From Pyropia yezoensis (Eukaryota > Rhodophyta > Bangiophyceae > Bangiales > Bangiaceae): DNA of 64,000 nucleotides. A program made the translations under genes and the position numbers. The stretch is taken from contig CM020618.1 in the NCBI GenBank assembly GCA_009829735.1, positions 15,790,846-15,854,845 on the forward strand. Direction: 5' to 3'. Positions 9,001 to 17,594 of the stretch are shown here, piece after piece (position 1 is the first letter of the stretch; the number at the start of each line of letters is the position of its first letter). A model generated the notes under the pieces. That model saw nothing but the letters and a program-made list of their open reading frames with translations. It made no database searches and was not told the DNA's origin.

Positions 9001-10634
9001 TCGTTCTCCGGTGGCCGGAGGAGGAAGGGTACGTCCACCGGGCGCTCAAGGTCTGGGACGAGGCGCTCAAGGGGGTCGGGAAGCTTGAACTGCGACCCCC
9101 GTCCGAGCATGGTCGCTCTGGAGCCGCCTTTCTTGACCCGGAAATACTCCAAGTTGTCGCCGGCACGGGAGCAGGGTGAGCGACGCGGCGTCAGCGTGAC
9201 TTCCTTGTGAGCTGCAACCACCAGGAGTTCTGGAAGCTGGACAAGGCTAACCGGGCGGCATACTACCCCAAGGTCATCCCGCAGCAGCAGGAAGTCGAGA
9301 TCCCCGGTCGGGTTTGCTCCTTCCAGCATCCCTTGCACCTGGTACTTCTTGGACGCCTTGACTCAGGCGTCGATCAAGGGCTTCTTCCACTCAATCCCGT
9401 ACATGATGTACACGTCCGAGATGACAGTCTTGGCGGCCAACCACTGGCTTCATGAGGTCTTGGTGTCCAACCGGCTTTGGTTTCTCCCTGACCTCCTGAT
9501 GGTCTGGATTGTCGACAAGTTGACCGTCGACTTCCTGTGCAGCCAGGACGAGGAGTACAAGGAGCTCTTCCAGGCGATGATCGACTTCCGGCGTCTGGTG
9601 CCGGTGCATGACCGGAACTTCTTGAACGCGATTGCCGACCAGAACCGCCCGCGTCGGGATGGCTTCGGTTGGGCGCAGGTGGTCTACCAGTCTTCTCCGG
9701 CCAAGGTGCAGCTGGCGACGCCGCTTCCGGCGTGGCCGCAGCTAGGTAGCTTTCCTGCTCCGGCCGCCCTTGATCTTCTGCCAGTTGGACCGCCGGTGCA
9801 GGAGTCGGGATGGGCCGCGGCGGTCGGTTCGGGCGTCTGCGGCGGCTCCACTTCCTCCGGTTGCCCCTGTCGCCCCGGTCGCCTCGCCTGAACCGTCACC
9901 GGCACGTCCGCGCCCTGTTCCGGCTGTGCCAGTACTTCAAGCTCCTCCGGCACCGCGCTTGTCTGCGGCGAGGTCTGGGAGTGGCCGTGCGGTCGCCGAT
10001 TACTCCGGCCGCTCTACCCCGGACGCCTTCTTCCAACGCCGGCGGCGCTGTGCCTCCGCTGGAGTTGGGTACTCCGGTCTCGGGGGCCGTTGTGGACCGT
10101 CCGGTAGTGTCATCCTCGGGCCGGTTCGAGATTCCGGCGCCGACTCTGCGCCTCACCCGCTTCCGGGTGCCTGACTGGTACCTGAACCAAGGTGGTCCAA
10201 CATGCGACCAGTACGACGTCGGCATGATTGAAGACCAGCTGGGTCGTCTTCCGGTGCAGGTTGAAGGCGTCGGGTCCTCTCTGGTGCTGGGTACTTACGC
10301 CAGCGTCTTGAACGACGTGGTCGACCGGGTGTTTGCTTGCGCGGACAGCGGCCAGATGTCGAACAACCCGGTGGTTGGCGAACTTCTGGCGACTTTGACG
10401 CGGCATGGCCTGGCCCAGCAGTGGTCAGAGACCTTCACGGGCTTCCAGCGGCGCCGACGGACATATCTGGATGAGCGGGAGCCACCGGCAACTACTGGTA
10501 CTACTCCGATGGCGTCATACCGGGATGCGCCGCGTCCACCGCACTACGTCATCCCGTCTTCCTCCGGTTCCCGTCGTACCGCGGAGGTAGCGCCGGAGGA
10601 CACTCCCGCGGCTCAGCGTCCGCGCCGAGAGTAG
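9001..10634 (+). pseudogene. A2a antisense accessory ORF, right copy (probable assembly duplicate)
   Basis: This repeats codons from about residue 165 to the stop of the antisense ORF. Compared with A2b it has at least five single-base indels, at about 9075, 9188, 9303, 9827 and 9972, nearly all in short G or C runs, which break the frame repeatedly. Such errors are typical of uncorrected long-read contig ends. The natural end of the ORF (Arg-Glu-stop) is at 10632-10634. The true element probably holds a single intact ORF here. Confidence 0.75.
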
Positions 10635-10779
10635 TAGTTGGAGGCAAGGAGGGTGAGGGTCTTGGGAGAAGCGAGGAGGGAAGAGGCGGAGAGAAGGGTT
10701 GCTCGAGCGGGTGCTTGGTTTCCTTGATTGTTCCATGCTTGCATTGCGTGTTCTCCTTGATATACCCGTTCCCTTCTTC

Positions 10780-13700
10780 TCAATCCTCTTGTTCCGCATC
10801 CGTTGCGGGTGAGCTCGTCTCGTCCCCAGGGTCTTGGTTGGCCCCGTCCTCTTGGTCCTCCTCCGTGTCCGACTCCAGAATCTTGCCGGCTCTGGCCACG
10901 GGAGTGCCCTCAATCCCGTTCCGTCGCGTGTAGGCACAGACGTCCGCGATGGGTAGCCGGTTTGAGGGTTCCCATGTATCATCTGCTGGGTTAAAGCCGA
11001 ACCAGCGTACTCGCAGGTACAGGCGTCCATCTCTCCAGGCATGGTCGACAAACTTGACGTAGACAAATTCCCGACCTTCTTCTTGGGATAGCCAGGGTAT
11101 CGCAGTCCGCTTACGCCGGGTCAAGTCCCGTTGGCTTGGCGGTGGAGCTCGGGTGACATGGTCGCTGCTCACCCGGTACGGAGAGCCATCCACGTCTAGA
11201 AGGAAGGTCCAGCCATCCGTATTGAGAATCTCATAAGGTCCATCCGTCTTAGAGTCCAGCTTCCCCCGGGTCTTGCTATGGTTGTCCACAAAAACCCAGT
11301 CGCCACCACCCAGTTCCTTGTTCTTTTCCCGGACACCCTTGTCATAGTCCCGCTTGTATCGCTCCTGGGTCTTTGAGATTGACTCCTTGACTCTTGGGAG
11401 CAGGAGCTTTAGTTGTTCCAGGAACTCATCCTTTGCCTTGGGACCTGACTTCAGTGCAGGCTGGAGACCATCCGGTATTCTTTCCAGGGAGAAGTTGGTC
11501 AGCCGCCTTGGGGTGACAAAGTCGAGTGGAGCGACTCCCGTTGTCCGGTGAACTCGGGAGTTGTAGGCTAGAGTGAGGACAGCCAGGAGCTCGTCCCAGT
11601 CTTCTTGGTGCTCCTCCACGTAGTGCCGTAGCATGTCCACTAGGGTCCGGTTGAATCGTTCCACCTGACCGTTCGTTTGAGGGTGGTACGTCGTGGTGTA
11701 CAAGTTCTTGATGCCCATCAGGTCACAGACTCCTTGGAAGAACAGGGATGCAAACTGGGGACCGTTGTCGGTTAAGACGGAGTCTGGAGGGCCGTAGGCA
11801 GCTATCCAGTACTCGCAGAAGGCCGACGTGACATCCAGAGCCGTGATGGTTCTCAACGGGATTGCTCGAGTGAACTTGGAGAACCGGTCACAAATGATGA
11901 GCAGGTATATGTTGCCACTGGAGGTCTCAGGTAGGGGCCCCAGGATGTCCATGCTTAAGCTTGCAAAGGGCTCCGCCGCAGGGAATAGGCGTAGCTTAGA
12001 AGTCTTCTTCCTCTGGGACAACCGGTTCCTTGCACAAGAAATACAAGCCTCCAGGCACTTATGGACGTCACTGGCCATGGTTTCCCAGTAATAATGTCGT
12101 CTCATGGAAGCATACATCCGATTGATACCAGGATGCCCGGCCTGGGGAGACAAGTGCTCCAGGCGTAGGATGTCAGTCCGTAGACTCCGGGGTACGTAGA
12201 CTTGAGTTGCCCCATCGAAGGGTGACACCCGTACCAGGAGTCCGTCTGTAGACTCGGAGAAGCGACTGTTCCGGTTCAGGTCCATTTGGTGGCGAAGCTC
12301 CAAGCATTGAGGGTCCGTCAATTGTGCCTCCAGCATCCGGTGAATGGTTACCGGTTGATGAGCGTCAGGTGTCTCGTACAGGGGAGCGTGCCAGCCACGT
12401 CCGACATTCGGGAGGATGAAGCAAGGTATTTCCTCCGGGATAGGACCGGTATCGGCTGCAGGAGTCTCCAGCCTGGACATGGTGTCGGCGCAGTGGTGCT
12501 CCCTCCCTGCTCTGGTGCACACCTTGTACTTGAACTCCGAAAGGCGTAGGCGCCACCGGGCGACCCTTCCTTGACTGCTGTCCATGCATAGCAGCCACCT
12601 TAGACTGGCGTGGTCCGTCCGGATGAGGAACTCTTGTCCTTCAAGATATGGACGTAACAGGAAGCAAGCCCAGACGACCGCCAAGCACTCGCGCTCGGTC
12701 GTGGAATAGTTCTTCTCGGCTGGAGTCAAGACGCGACTGTAGTAGCCTATCGGGAGGAAGTGCCCATCAGGTTGTTGCTGGAGTAGTGAGCACCCCACCT
12801 GGACGCCACAGGCGTCAGTCTCCAGAACAACCTGACCCTCCCGCTTGGGTAACGCCAGTACTGGAGTGGTGGTCAGGCGCTTCTTGAGCTCTTCGAAGGC
12901 TGCTGTCTGCTTCTCGTCGAACACCGGGAGTTGTGCTGGAAGCTTCTTGCTAGTAAGCTTGGTCAAGGGCCGGGCAATCAGAGCGTAGTCCCGTACGAAC
13001 CGGCGGTAGACGTTGCACATACCCAGGAAGCTCTTGAGTTCCGTCTGGGTTTTAGGTTGCCGTGCATGCCGGAGGGCCTTGATGTTCTTCTCGTTGACTC
13101 GGAGCTCCCCCGGACTCAGCACGTGCCCCAGGTACTCCACCTCAGTCTCAAACAGGTGGCACTTCTCGGCCTTGAGGGTAACTCCAGCCTTGGACAGGAG
13201 GGCCAGGACCTCTCGAAGGTGCTCCAGGTGTTCCGCTGGGGTCTTGGAGAAAACAATGATGTCGTCCAGGTAGACCAAACATGTTCTCCACCTTAGCCCC
13301 GACAGGATGATGTCGATGGCTCTCTGGAAGGTTGCCGGAGCATTAGTGAGACCAAAAGGGAGACGCTTGCACCGGAACAGTCCCATGTGGCACGTGAAGG
13401 TAGTCTTGTCCTTGTCCTCGTCAGCCAGAGGGATCTGCCAGTAACCGGCATTACAATCCAGCGTCGAGAAGAGGGTGGCATCACCAAGAAAGTCGAGGCA
13501 ATCATCCATCCGGGGTATCGGGTATACATCCTTGACTGTCATCTCGTTCAGGCGTCTGTAGTCAACGCAGAAACGGAAGTGACCGCCAGGTTTCGGGACG
13601 ACTACCACCGGGAAAGCCCACTCGCCATCAGACGGCTCGATAACATCCATCTTGAGCATCTTGTTAACCTGCTTCTCAATCTCATCCCGGCGATGAGGTC

Positions 13701-14739
13701 CAGCCCGGTATGGTTGCATGTGCACTGGTTTGGCATCTGGCTTGAGTTGAATCCGGTGTAGGGTGGCGTCCATCTTGCCCAGCTCTCCGGACCACAGGTG
13801 CCGATATTCCTGGAGAAGCTTCTCCAGTGCCTCCTTCAAGTCGGGAGGGACGTTTTCTTGGTTGACCTTCGGCATCCCGGGCGGTGCTTGTTCGGGCTTC
13901 GGAGTAGTACGGCCAGCCTGCTCTTGTTCCGGAGATACGTCTAAGGCCGTCAAGTTGGATGCCAGCTCTTGTTGCAGGTTGAAGAGGTCTTCCTTGCTCA
14001 TAGCGCGGGCGGACCCCCGGTAAGGCTCTGCTGTACCAACTCGAGTGCCCTTGGCGAGGGTTATTGGCTTCCGGCTCACGTTGACGATCAGCACCGAGAA
14101 CGGGGTGTGCCTCTCCACCTTCTTGTGGTGTCCGTGGGCTAGGTATAATCGGTGTTTCGCCAGAAATTCCTTGCGTCCGTAGATCAGGCATTGACCTGCA
14201 GTCCGGGTCGTGACTTGAACCTTGGTCTCCGAGCGAGGAGGTAGGAGCACCGGTTTGATGAGGGTCAAGGTGGAGGGTGGGATGCGTTCCTTCTGGTTCT
14301 TGGCCACACGAACCTTGGTGTCCAGGTGCTCCAGCACTGGTGACACAACCCCATGGTTGAACTGCACCTTTCCTTCTCCGGGTAGGATGCTCTTGACATG
14401 CTGCTTCTGGAAGTCCCAGCCTAGGATGAGGGGGACTGATAAGGTCTTGACTACTAGAAAGGGAAAAAGCATTGGTTCATTGTTGACATAGATGGCGACG
14501 GGAAGACGGCCAAGCGGTCGTAGGGTTTGACCTGATGCGTCTACAATCCGGGTCTTGGTAGGCGCTCTCCAGGCATGTCGACGCCAGCCCGGAGGTAACA
14601 GGTTCTCAGTGATGACGCTTGGTCCGGCTCCCGTGTCGACCACCGGCGTAACAGCTTGGGGGAGGCTATCCCCCACACGCATACGAGCATTAATCTTGAG
14701 GTTTTCCTTACGCAGGACGAGCAAGGTCCCCTTGAACAA
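10780..14739 (-). CDS. pol: A2a pol polyprotein
   Basis: 1319 residues counted from the first possible start codon after gag; in vivo probably a -1 frameshift extension of gag. Domains in order: aspartic protease (DTGAG, about 35), reverse transcriptase (YLDD, about 490), RNase H (TDACGVQVG, about 640, and TDHASLRWL), integrase zinc-binding HHCC (about 862-905), integrase core (MDILGP about 930, TDNGPQF about 987, Glu in QVERFN about 1024), a GPY/F-type module (DGPYEI), and a C-terminal chromodomain (about 1225-1275, with LRVRWFGFNPADDTWEP). Chromodomains of chromoviruses direct integration to marked chromatin. No internal stop. It converges with the antisense ORF, with 145 bp between their stops. 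Confidence 0.93.
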   Translation of the reverse strand: MFKGTLLVLRKENLKINARMRVGDSLPQAVTPVVDTGAGPSVITENLLPPGWRRHAWRAPTKTRIVDASGQTLRPLGRLPVAIYVNNEPMLFPFLVVKTLSVPLILGWDFQKQHVKSILPGEGKVQFNHGVVSPVLEHLDTKVRVAKNQKERIPPSTLTLIKPVLLPPRSETKVQVTTRTAGQCLIYGRKEFLAKHRLYLAHGHHKKVERHTPFSVLIVNVSRKPITLAKGTRVGTAEPYRGSARAMSKEDLFNLQQELASNLTALDVSPEQEQAGRTTPKPEQAPPGMPKVNQENVPPDLKEALEKLLQEYRHLWSGELGKMDATLHRIQLKPDAKPVHMQPYRAGPHRRDEIEKQVNKMLKMDVIEPSDGEWAFPVVVVPKPGGHFRFCVDYRRLNEMTVKDVYPIPRMDDCLDFLGDATLFSTLDCNAGYWQIPLADEDKDKTTFTCHMGLFRCKRLPFGLTNAPATFQRAIDIILSGLRWRTCLVYLDDIIVFSKTPAEHLEHLREVLALLSKAGVTLKAEKCHLFETEVEYLGHVLSPGELRVNEKNIKALRHARQPKTQTELKSFLGMCNVYRRFVRDYALIARPLTKLTSKKLPAQLPVFDEKQTAAFEELKKRLTTTPVLALPKREGQVVLETDACGVQVGCSLLQQQPDGHFLPIGYYSRVLTPAEKNYSTTERECLAVVWACFLLRPYLEGQEFLIRTDHASLRWLLCMDSSQGRVARWRLRLSEFKYKVCTRAGREHHCADTMSRLETPAADTGPIPEEIPCFILPNVGRGWHAPLYETPDAHQPVTIHRMLEAQLTDPQCLELRHQMDLNRNSRFSESTDGLLVRVSPFDGATQVYVPRSLRTDILRLEHLSPQAGHPGINRMYASMRRHYYWETMASDVHKCLEACISCARNRLSQRKKTSKLRLFPAAEPFASLSMDILGPLPETSSGNIYLLIICDRFSKFTRAIPLRTITALDVTSAFCEYWIAAYGPPDSVLTDNGPQFASLFFQGVCDLMGIKNLYTTTYHPQTNGQVERFNRTLVDMLRHYVEEHQEDWDELLAVLTLAYNSRVHRTTGVAPLDFVTPRRLTNFSLERIPDGLQPALKSGPKAKDEFLEQLKLLLPRVKESISKTQERYKRDYDKGVREKNKELGGGDWVFVDNHSKTRGKLDSKTDGPYEILNTDGWTFLLDVDGSPYRVSSDHVTRAPPPSQRDLTRRKRTAIPWLSQEEGREFVYVKFVDHAWRDGRLYLRVRWFGFNPADDTWEPSNRLPIADVCAYTRRNGIEGTPVARAGKILESDTEEDQEDGANQDPGDETSSPATDAEQED

Positions 14740-14839
14740 ACAGGGTGTCCAGGCGGCTACCGGTTGAGCAGGTAACTGCCGTCCTTTCTCCCGGCACGCA
14801 AGGGGAGAACAGGTAGAAGTACCCTGCCGTTGGAGATTC

Positions 14840-14880
14840 GGGAAGACACTTGGGGAGAGCGCCTGCCCTACTCGTTTCCC
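14840..14880 (-). promoter_or_regulatory. -1 frameshift signal of A2a
   Basis: Minus-strand heptamer GGGAAAC at 14874-14880, then GAG TAG and a hairpin with arms about 14858-14868 and 14840-14850. It matches the A1 signal except for one A-U to G-U change in the stem. Confidence 0.8.
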
Positions 14881-16628
14881 GGCTCCGAGGAGTCCTTAGA
14901 GGTTTCGGTCTCCAGGTCAAAGTCCGTAGGAGCTTCCCTTGCCAGAGCCTCCGTGATGCTCTGTAAGGTTGCCACTCGGATGGCATGTACCTGTGCCTTG
15001 TCCATCTTGGAGGGTGCCCGCCGGTCAGCCCAGTTGACCGCCTTTGCAAACACCAGTCCTTGACGCTTGAGTTTCTCCTGGAGATCCTCGGGAATGGTCG
15101 GGCACTGGTAGGACATATGATCCTCCTTCTGGCACAGCCAGCAAGACCGGAACCGCTGGTTCCTGATCTGCTTGGGGGCGACCAGGGAAGGTTGCTCCTT
15201 AGAAACGAAGCCGCCCCACTTGTCCCTTGACTCCATGGGTGAGGCCTCGCCAACTGCGAGTACCGGTACAGGGTTATCACCTCCCTTATACTTGTCGGGT
15301 CCGGGACGAACTCGCGACAACGGCTTGGGGGTTGATACCATAGGAGCCTGGAGGGCCTTGGCTTGCCGGTGCTTGCCCTGGGTATAGGCCATCAACTGCT
15401 GGAAGGTATGTTCTTGATGTTCCTGGTTGTAGTTCTCCGCATCCACTTGAAGATATTCAGGAAGCCCCTCCGAGAAGATCATCTTGAGCCTGTCCTCAGG
15501 GTAAACGTTGCCACAAGCATCGCTCATCTCCCGGACACGACGGGCGAACGCCTCTGGAGTCTCTTGTCTCTCCATGGTTGCCCGGTTCAGCCTACCGACT
15601 GCCTTACGCAGGGAGTCCGCGTCTGCGTAGTTGGACAGGAGCCAGTTGACCGCCTCCGGATAACTCGCGACGGTACGTCCAACAATGTGCCCGGCAGAGT
15701 CTGGTAGAACCTGTGCAAACCGCTGTTCCGCTTCTCCGGTCATGAAGTTAACCAGGAGATAGAGAGCCTTGCCCTCGGACACATCGTTGTCATTGCATGC
15801 CTTGACAAACCGGCGCAGGAAGGCAAAGATAAGCGCCGGTCTCTTCCCGGAAAACTTAGGATGCCCCCCAAAGCTCGGCTGCATTCGCCGGTTCAGGGAT
15901 GCCATCTTCTTGGCCATCTTCCGGGTGTAACCTTGGTCTTGGTTCTCCAGCCGGTAGTTACCCCAATACGTGACCTTGTTCAGGGTGGCATCTCCCACTT
16001 GGTGGGCAGGGAAGTCGAACTCGACTAGCCTGCGCCGGGTAGGACCGGGAGATGCATCCCAGTCATATCCCTCCTCAGAGCTGGAGGAACTGGTCTCGCT
16101 GGTGCTAGAGCGGCGGCGACGACGCCGACGCCTACGGCTGCTCCGGTCACCGGTCTTGGAGCTCCCCGCCCCATAGGACGCAAGGGGAGGAAAAGCTTGG
16201 CCGGTCCCAGGAGTTGAAGTCTCAGGAAGACCCGTAGAACCAGTCATAGCGGTGCCTCTGGCACTGCTAGTGCCCACAGGAAGAGGTGTATACACCCAGC
16301 TGCCATGTGTGGGTCCAGGAGTAAACACACCAGGGGCTATCCCTGGAGGTTGAAGAGTAGGACCGACAGGAGGGAGACGTCTGCTGCGAGCGGACTCAAA
16401 CGCCGTTGACCCCGGGGTGGCTCCCACAGGAGGAACAGCCGGAGGAACGGGAGCAGGGGGTACTTGGCCGCCTGTAGACTCCAGTCCACTACCGGATGTC
16501 CCGCCCAGGTCTGCTTCACCCGTAGGGAGAACGCCGGGTTGGGCACCGTCCCCCGCGGTGACCAGGGATGCGTCAAGGGACGCGGGGTCTACCCCTTCGG
16601 GCACCGTCGTGCCAGGGAGGGTAGCCAT
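14868..16628 (-). CDS. gag: A2a gag polyprotein
   Basis: 586 residues, the same length and domain order as A1 gag: Pro/Thr-rich start, Arg-rich run with Ser/Glu cluster, capsid region, and CWLCQKEDHMSYQC zinc knuckle. It differs from A1 by a few substitutions, such as Asn for Ser before the RRMQ motif. ATG at 16628 in the same CCAACATGG context. Its stop lies inside the frameshift cassette, and pol follows in the -1 frame. Confidence 0.93.
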   Translation of the reverse strand: MATLPGTTVPEGVDPASLDASLVTAGDGAQPGVLPTGEADLGGTSGSGLESTGGQVPPAPVPPAVPPVGATPGSTAFESARSRRLPPVGPTLQPPGIAPGVFTPGPTHGSWVYTPLPVGTSSARGTAMTGSTGLPETSTPGTGQAFPPLASYGAGSSKTGDRSSRRRRRRRRRSSTSETSSSSSEEGYDWDASPGPTRRRLVEFDFPAHQVGDATLNKVTYWGNYRLENQDQGYTRKMAKKMASLNRRMQPSFGGHPKFSGKRPALIFAFLRRFVKACNDNDVSEGKALYLLVNFMTGEAEQRFAQVLPDSAGHIVGRTVASYPEAVNWLLSNYADADSLRKAVGRLNRATMERQETPEAFARRVREMSDACGNVYPEDRLKMIFSEGLPEYLQVDAENYNQEHQEHTFQQLMAYTQGKHRQAKALQAPMVSTPKPLSRVRPGPDKYKGGDNPVPVLAVGEASPMESRDKWGGFVSKEQPSLVAPKQIRNQRFRSCWLCQKEDHMSYQCPTIPEDLQEKLKRQGLVFAKAVNWADRRAPSKMDKAQVHAIRVATLQSITEALAREAPTDFDLETETSKDSSEPGNE

Positions 16629-16811
16629 GTTGGTCTCTTGACAGCCACAGTCCAGTTACCTGCGTGTCCAAAGATCGCAAGACCACAAGAGAGGGGTTGG
16701 AGAGCCAGGAATGGGGTTCCCGTGAGCGGGTGCAAATAATTCCCAAACCACAGAAAAAGACAGAATAGGAACAACGCAACCGCTGCTCCCAAATGTCTCT
16801 TCTCAAACACT

Positions 16812-16833
16812 CCAATCCCCTGCTGCTCCACCA
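16812..16833 (-). other. Primer-binding site of A2a
   Basis: The reverse complement of the A1 site, four bases from the shared middle LTR. Its presence next to an LTR that also has a purine tract on the far side proves the shared-LTR structure. Confidence 0.85.
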
Positions 16834-16837
16834 AATA

Positions 16838-17410
16838 TGTGGTATAAAACTCGATCCTCTCAGACACGTGTCAATATCCCTCGGGGGAAAGGGACAGGTA
16901 ACGCAGAAAGGGGAACTACGAGAATGGTATGCCTGTTGCCTCACGTGCCTGCTCGCAGGGCAAACAGATACGCACGGTAGTGCACACGGGGAAGAGGAAA
17001 GCAAACGCGCAGTTGTCTTTTTCCCTGAGGGCGCGGGCCGAGGGCGCCTCGCTGTCCCTCTTAACGTGCATCTGGGGGAACCCCGGCACGTTGGCCCGGT
17101 AGCCCCCCCCATAACCCCGAGTGGCCCCGACCCGAGTCTAACCTCGTCAGGTCGGGGGCCACTATCACTACTAATTCTATTCCCACTCACTAATCTCACA
17201 CTCAAATTCTCTCAAATCAAGTCCCTCACAAATATGCAAAAACACATCAGAAATCCCTCTCTCGCGTGTGGATAGCGTAGTCCACCGCATCCCAGTGCCG
17301 GGCACGGGCCACGGCCGCCAACCATCGCCACACGGCGGGCGTGTTCTGGCACCTGGTGCCCTCTGGTTGCAGTCCCGGGTCGGCGCCAAGTCGGGGCCAG
17401 GGATGCTACA
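16838..17410 (-). repeat. Shared middle LTR of the A2 array
   Basis: 573-bp inverted family A LTR with a primer-binding site on its left and the PPT of A2b on its right (GGGAGGGAGCTA read on the minus strand). No target duplication flanks it. Confidence 0.92.
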
Positions 17411-17594
17411 TAGCTCCCTCCCTAGTCCGGCACGTCCTCGGGCCGAACCAGGTGCCACCGTGCACAGCCTCGAGCACGTCCACACCGGTGCCGAGGTCGA
17501 GCGTCTTCACCCCGGTCACGATCACCTGCCCCGATTCTGCCCCCCCCCTCCGCTCCTTCACCTTGGCCCTCTCGTTCCCCGGAGTCTGGACGGT

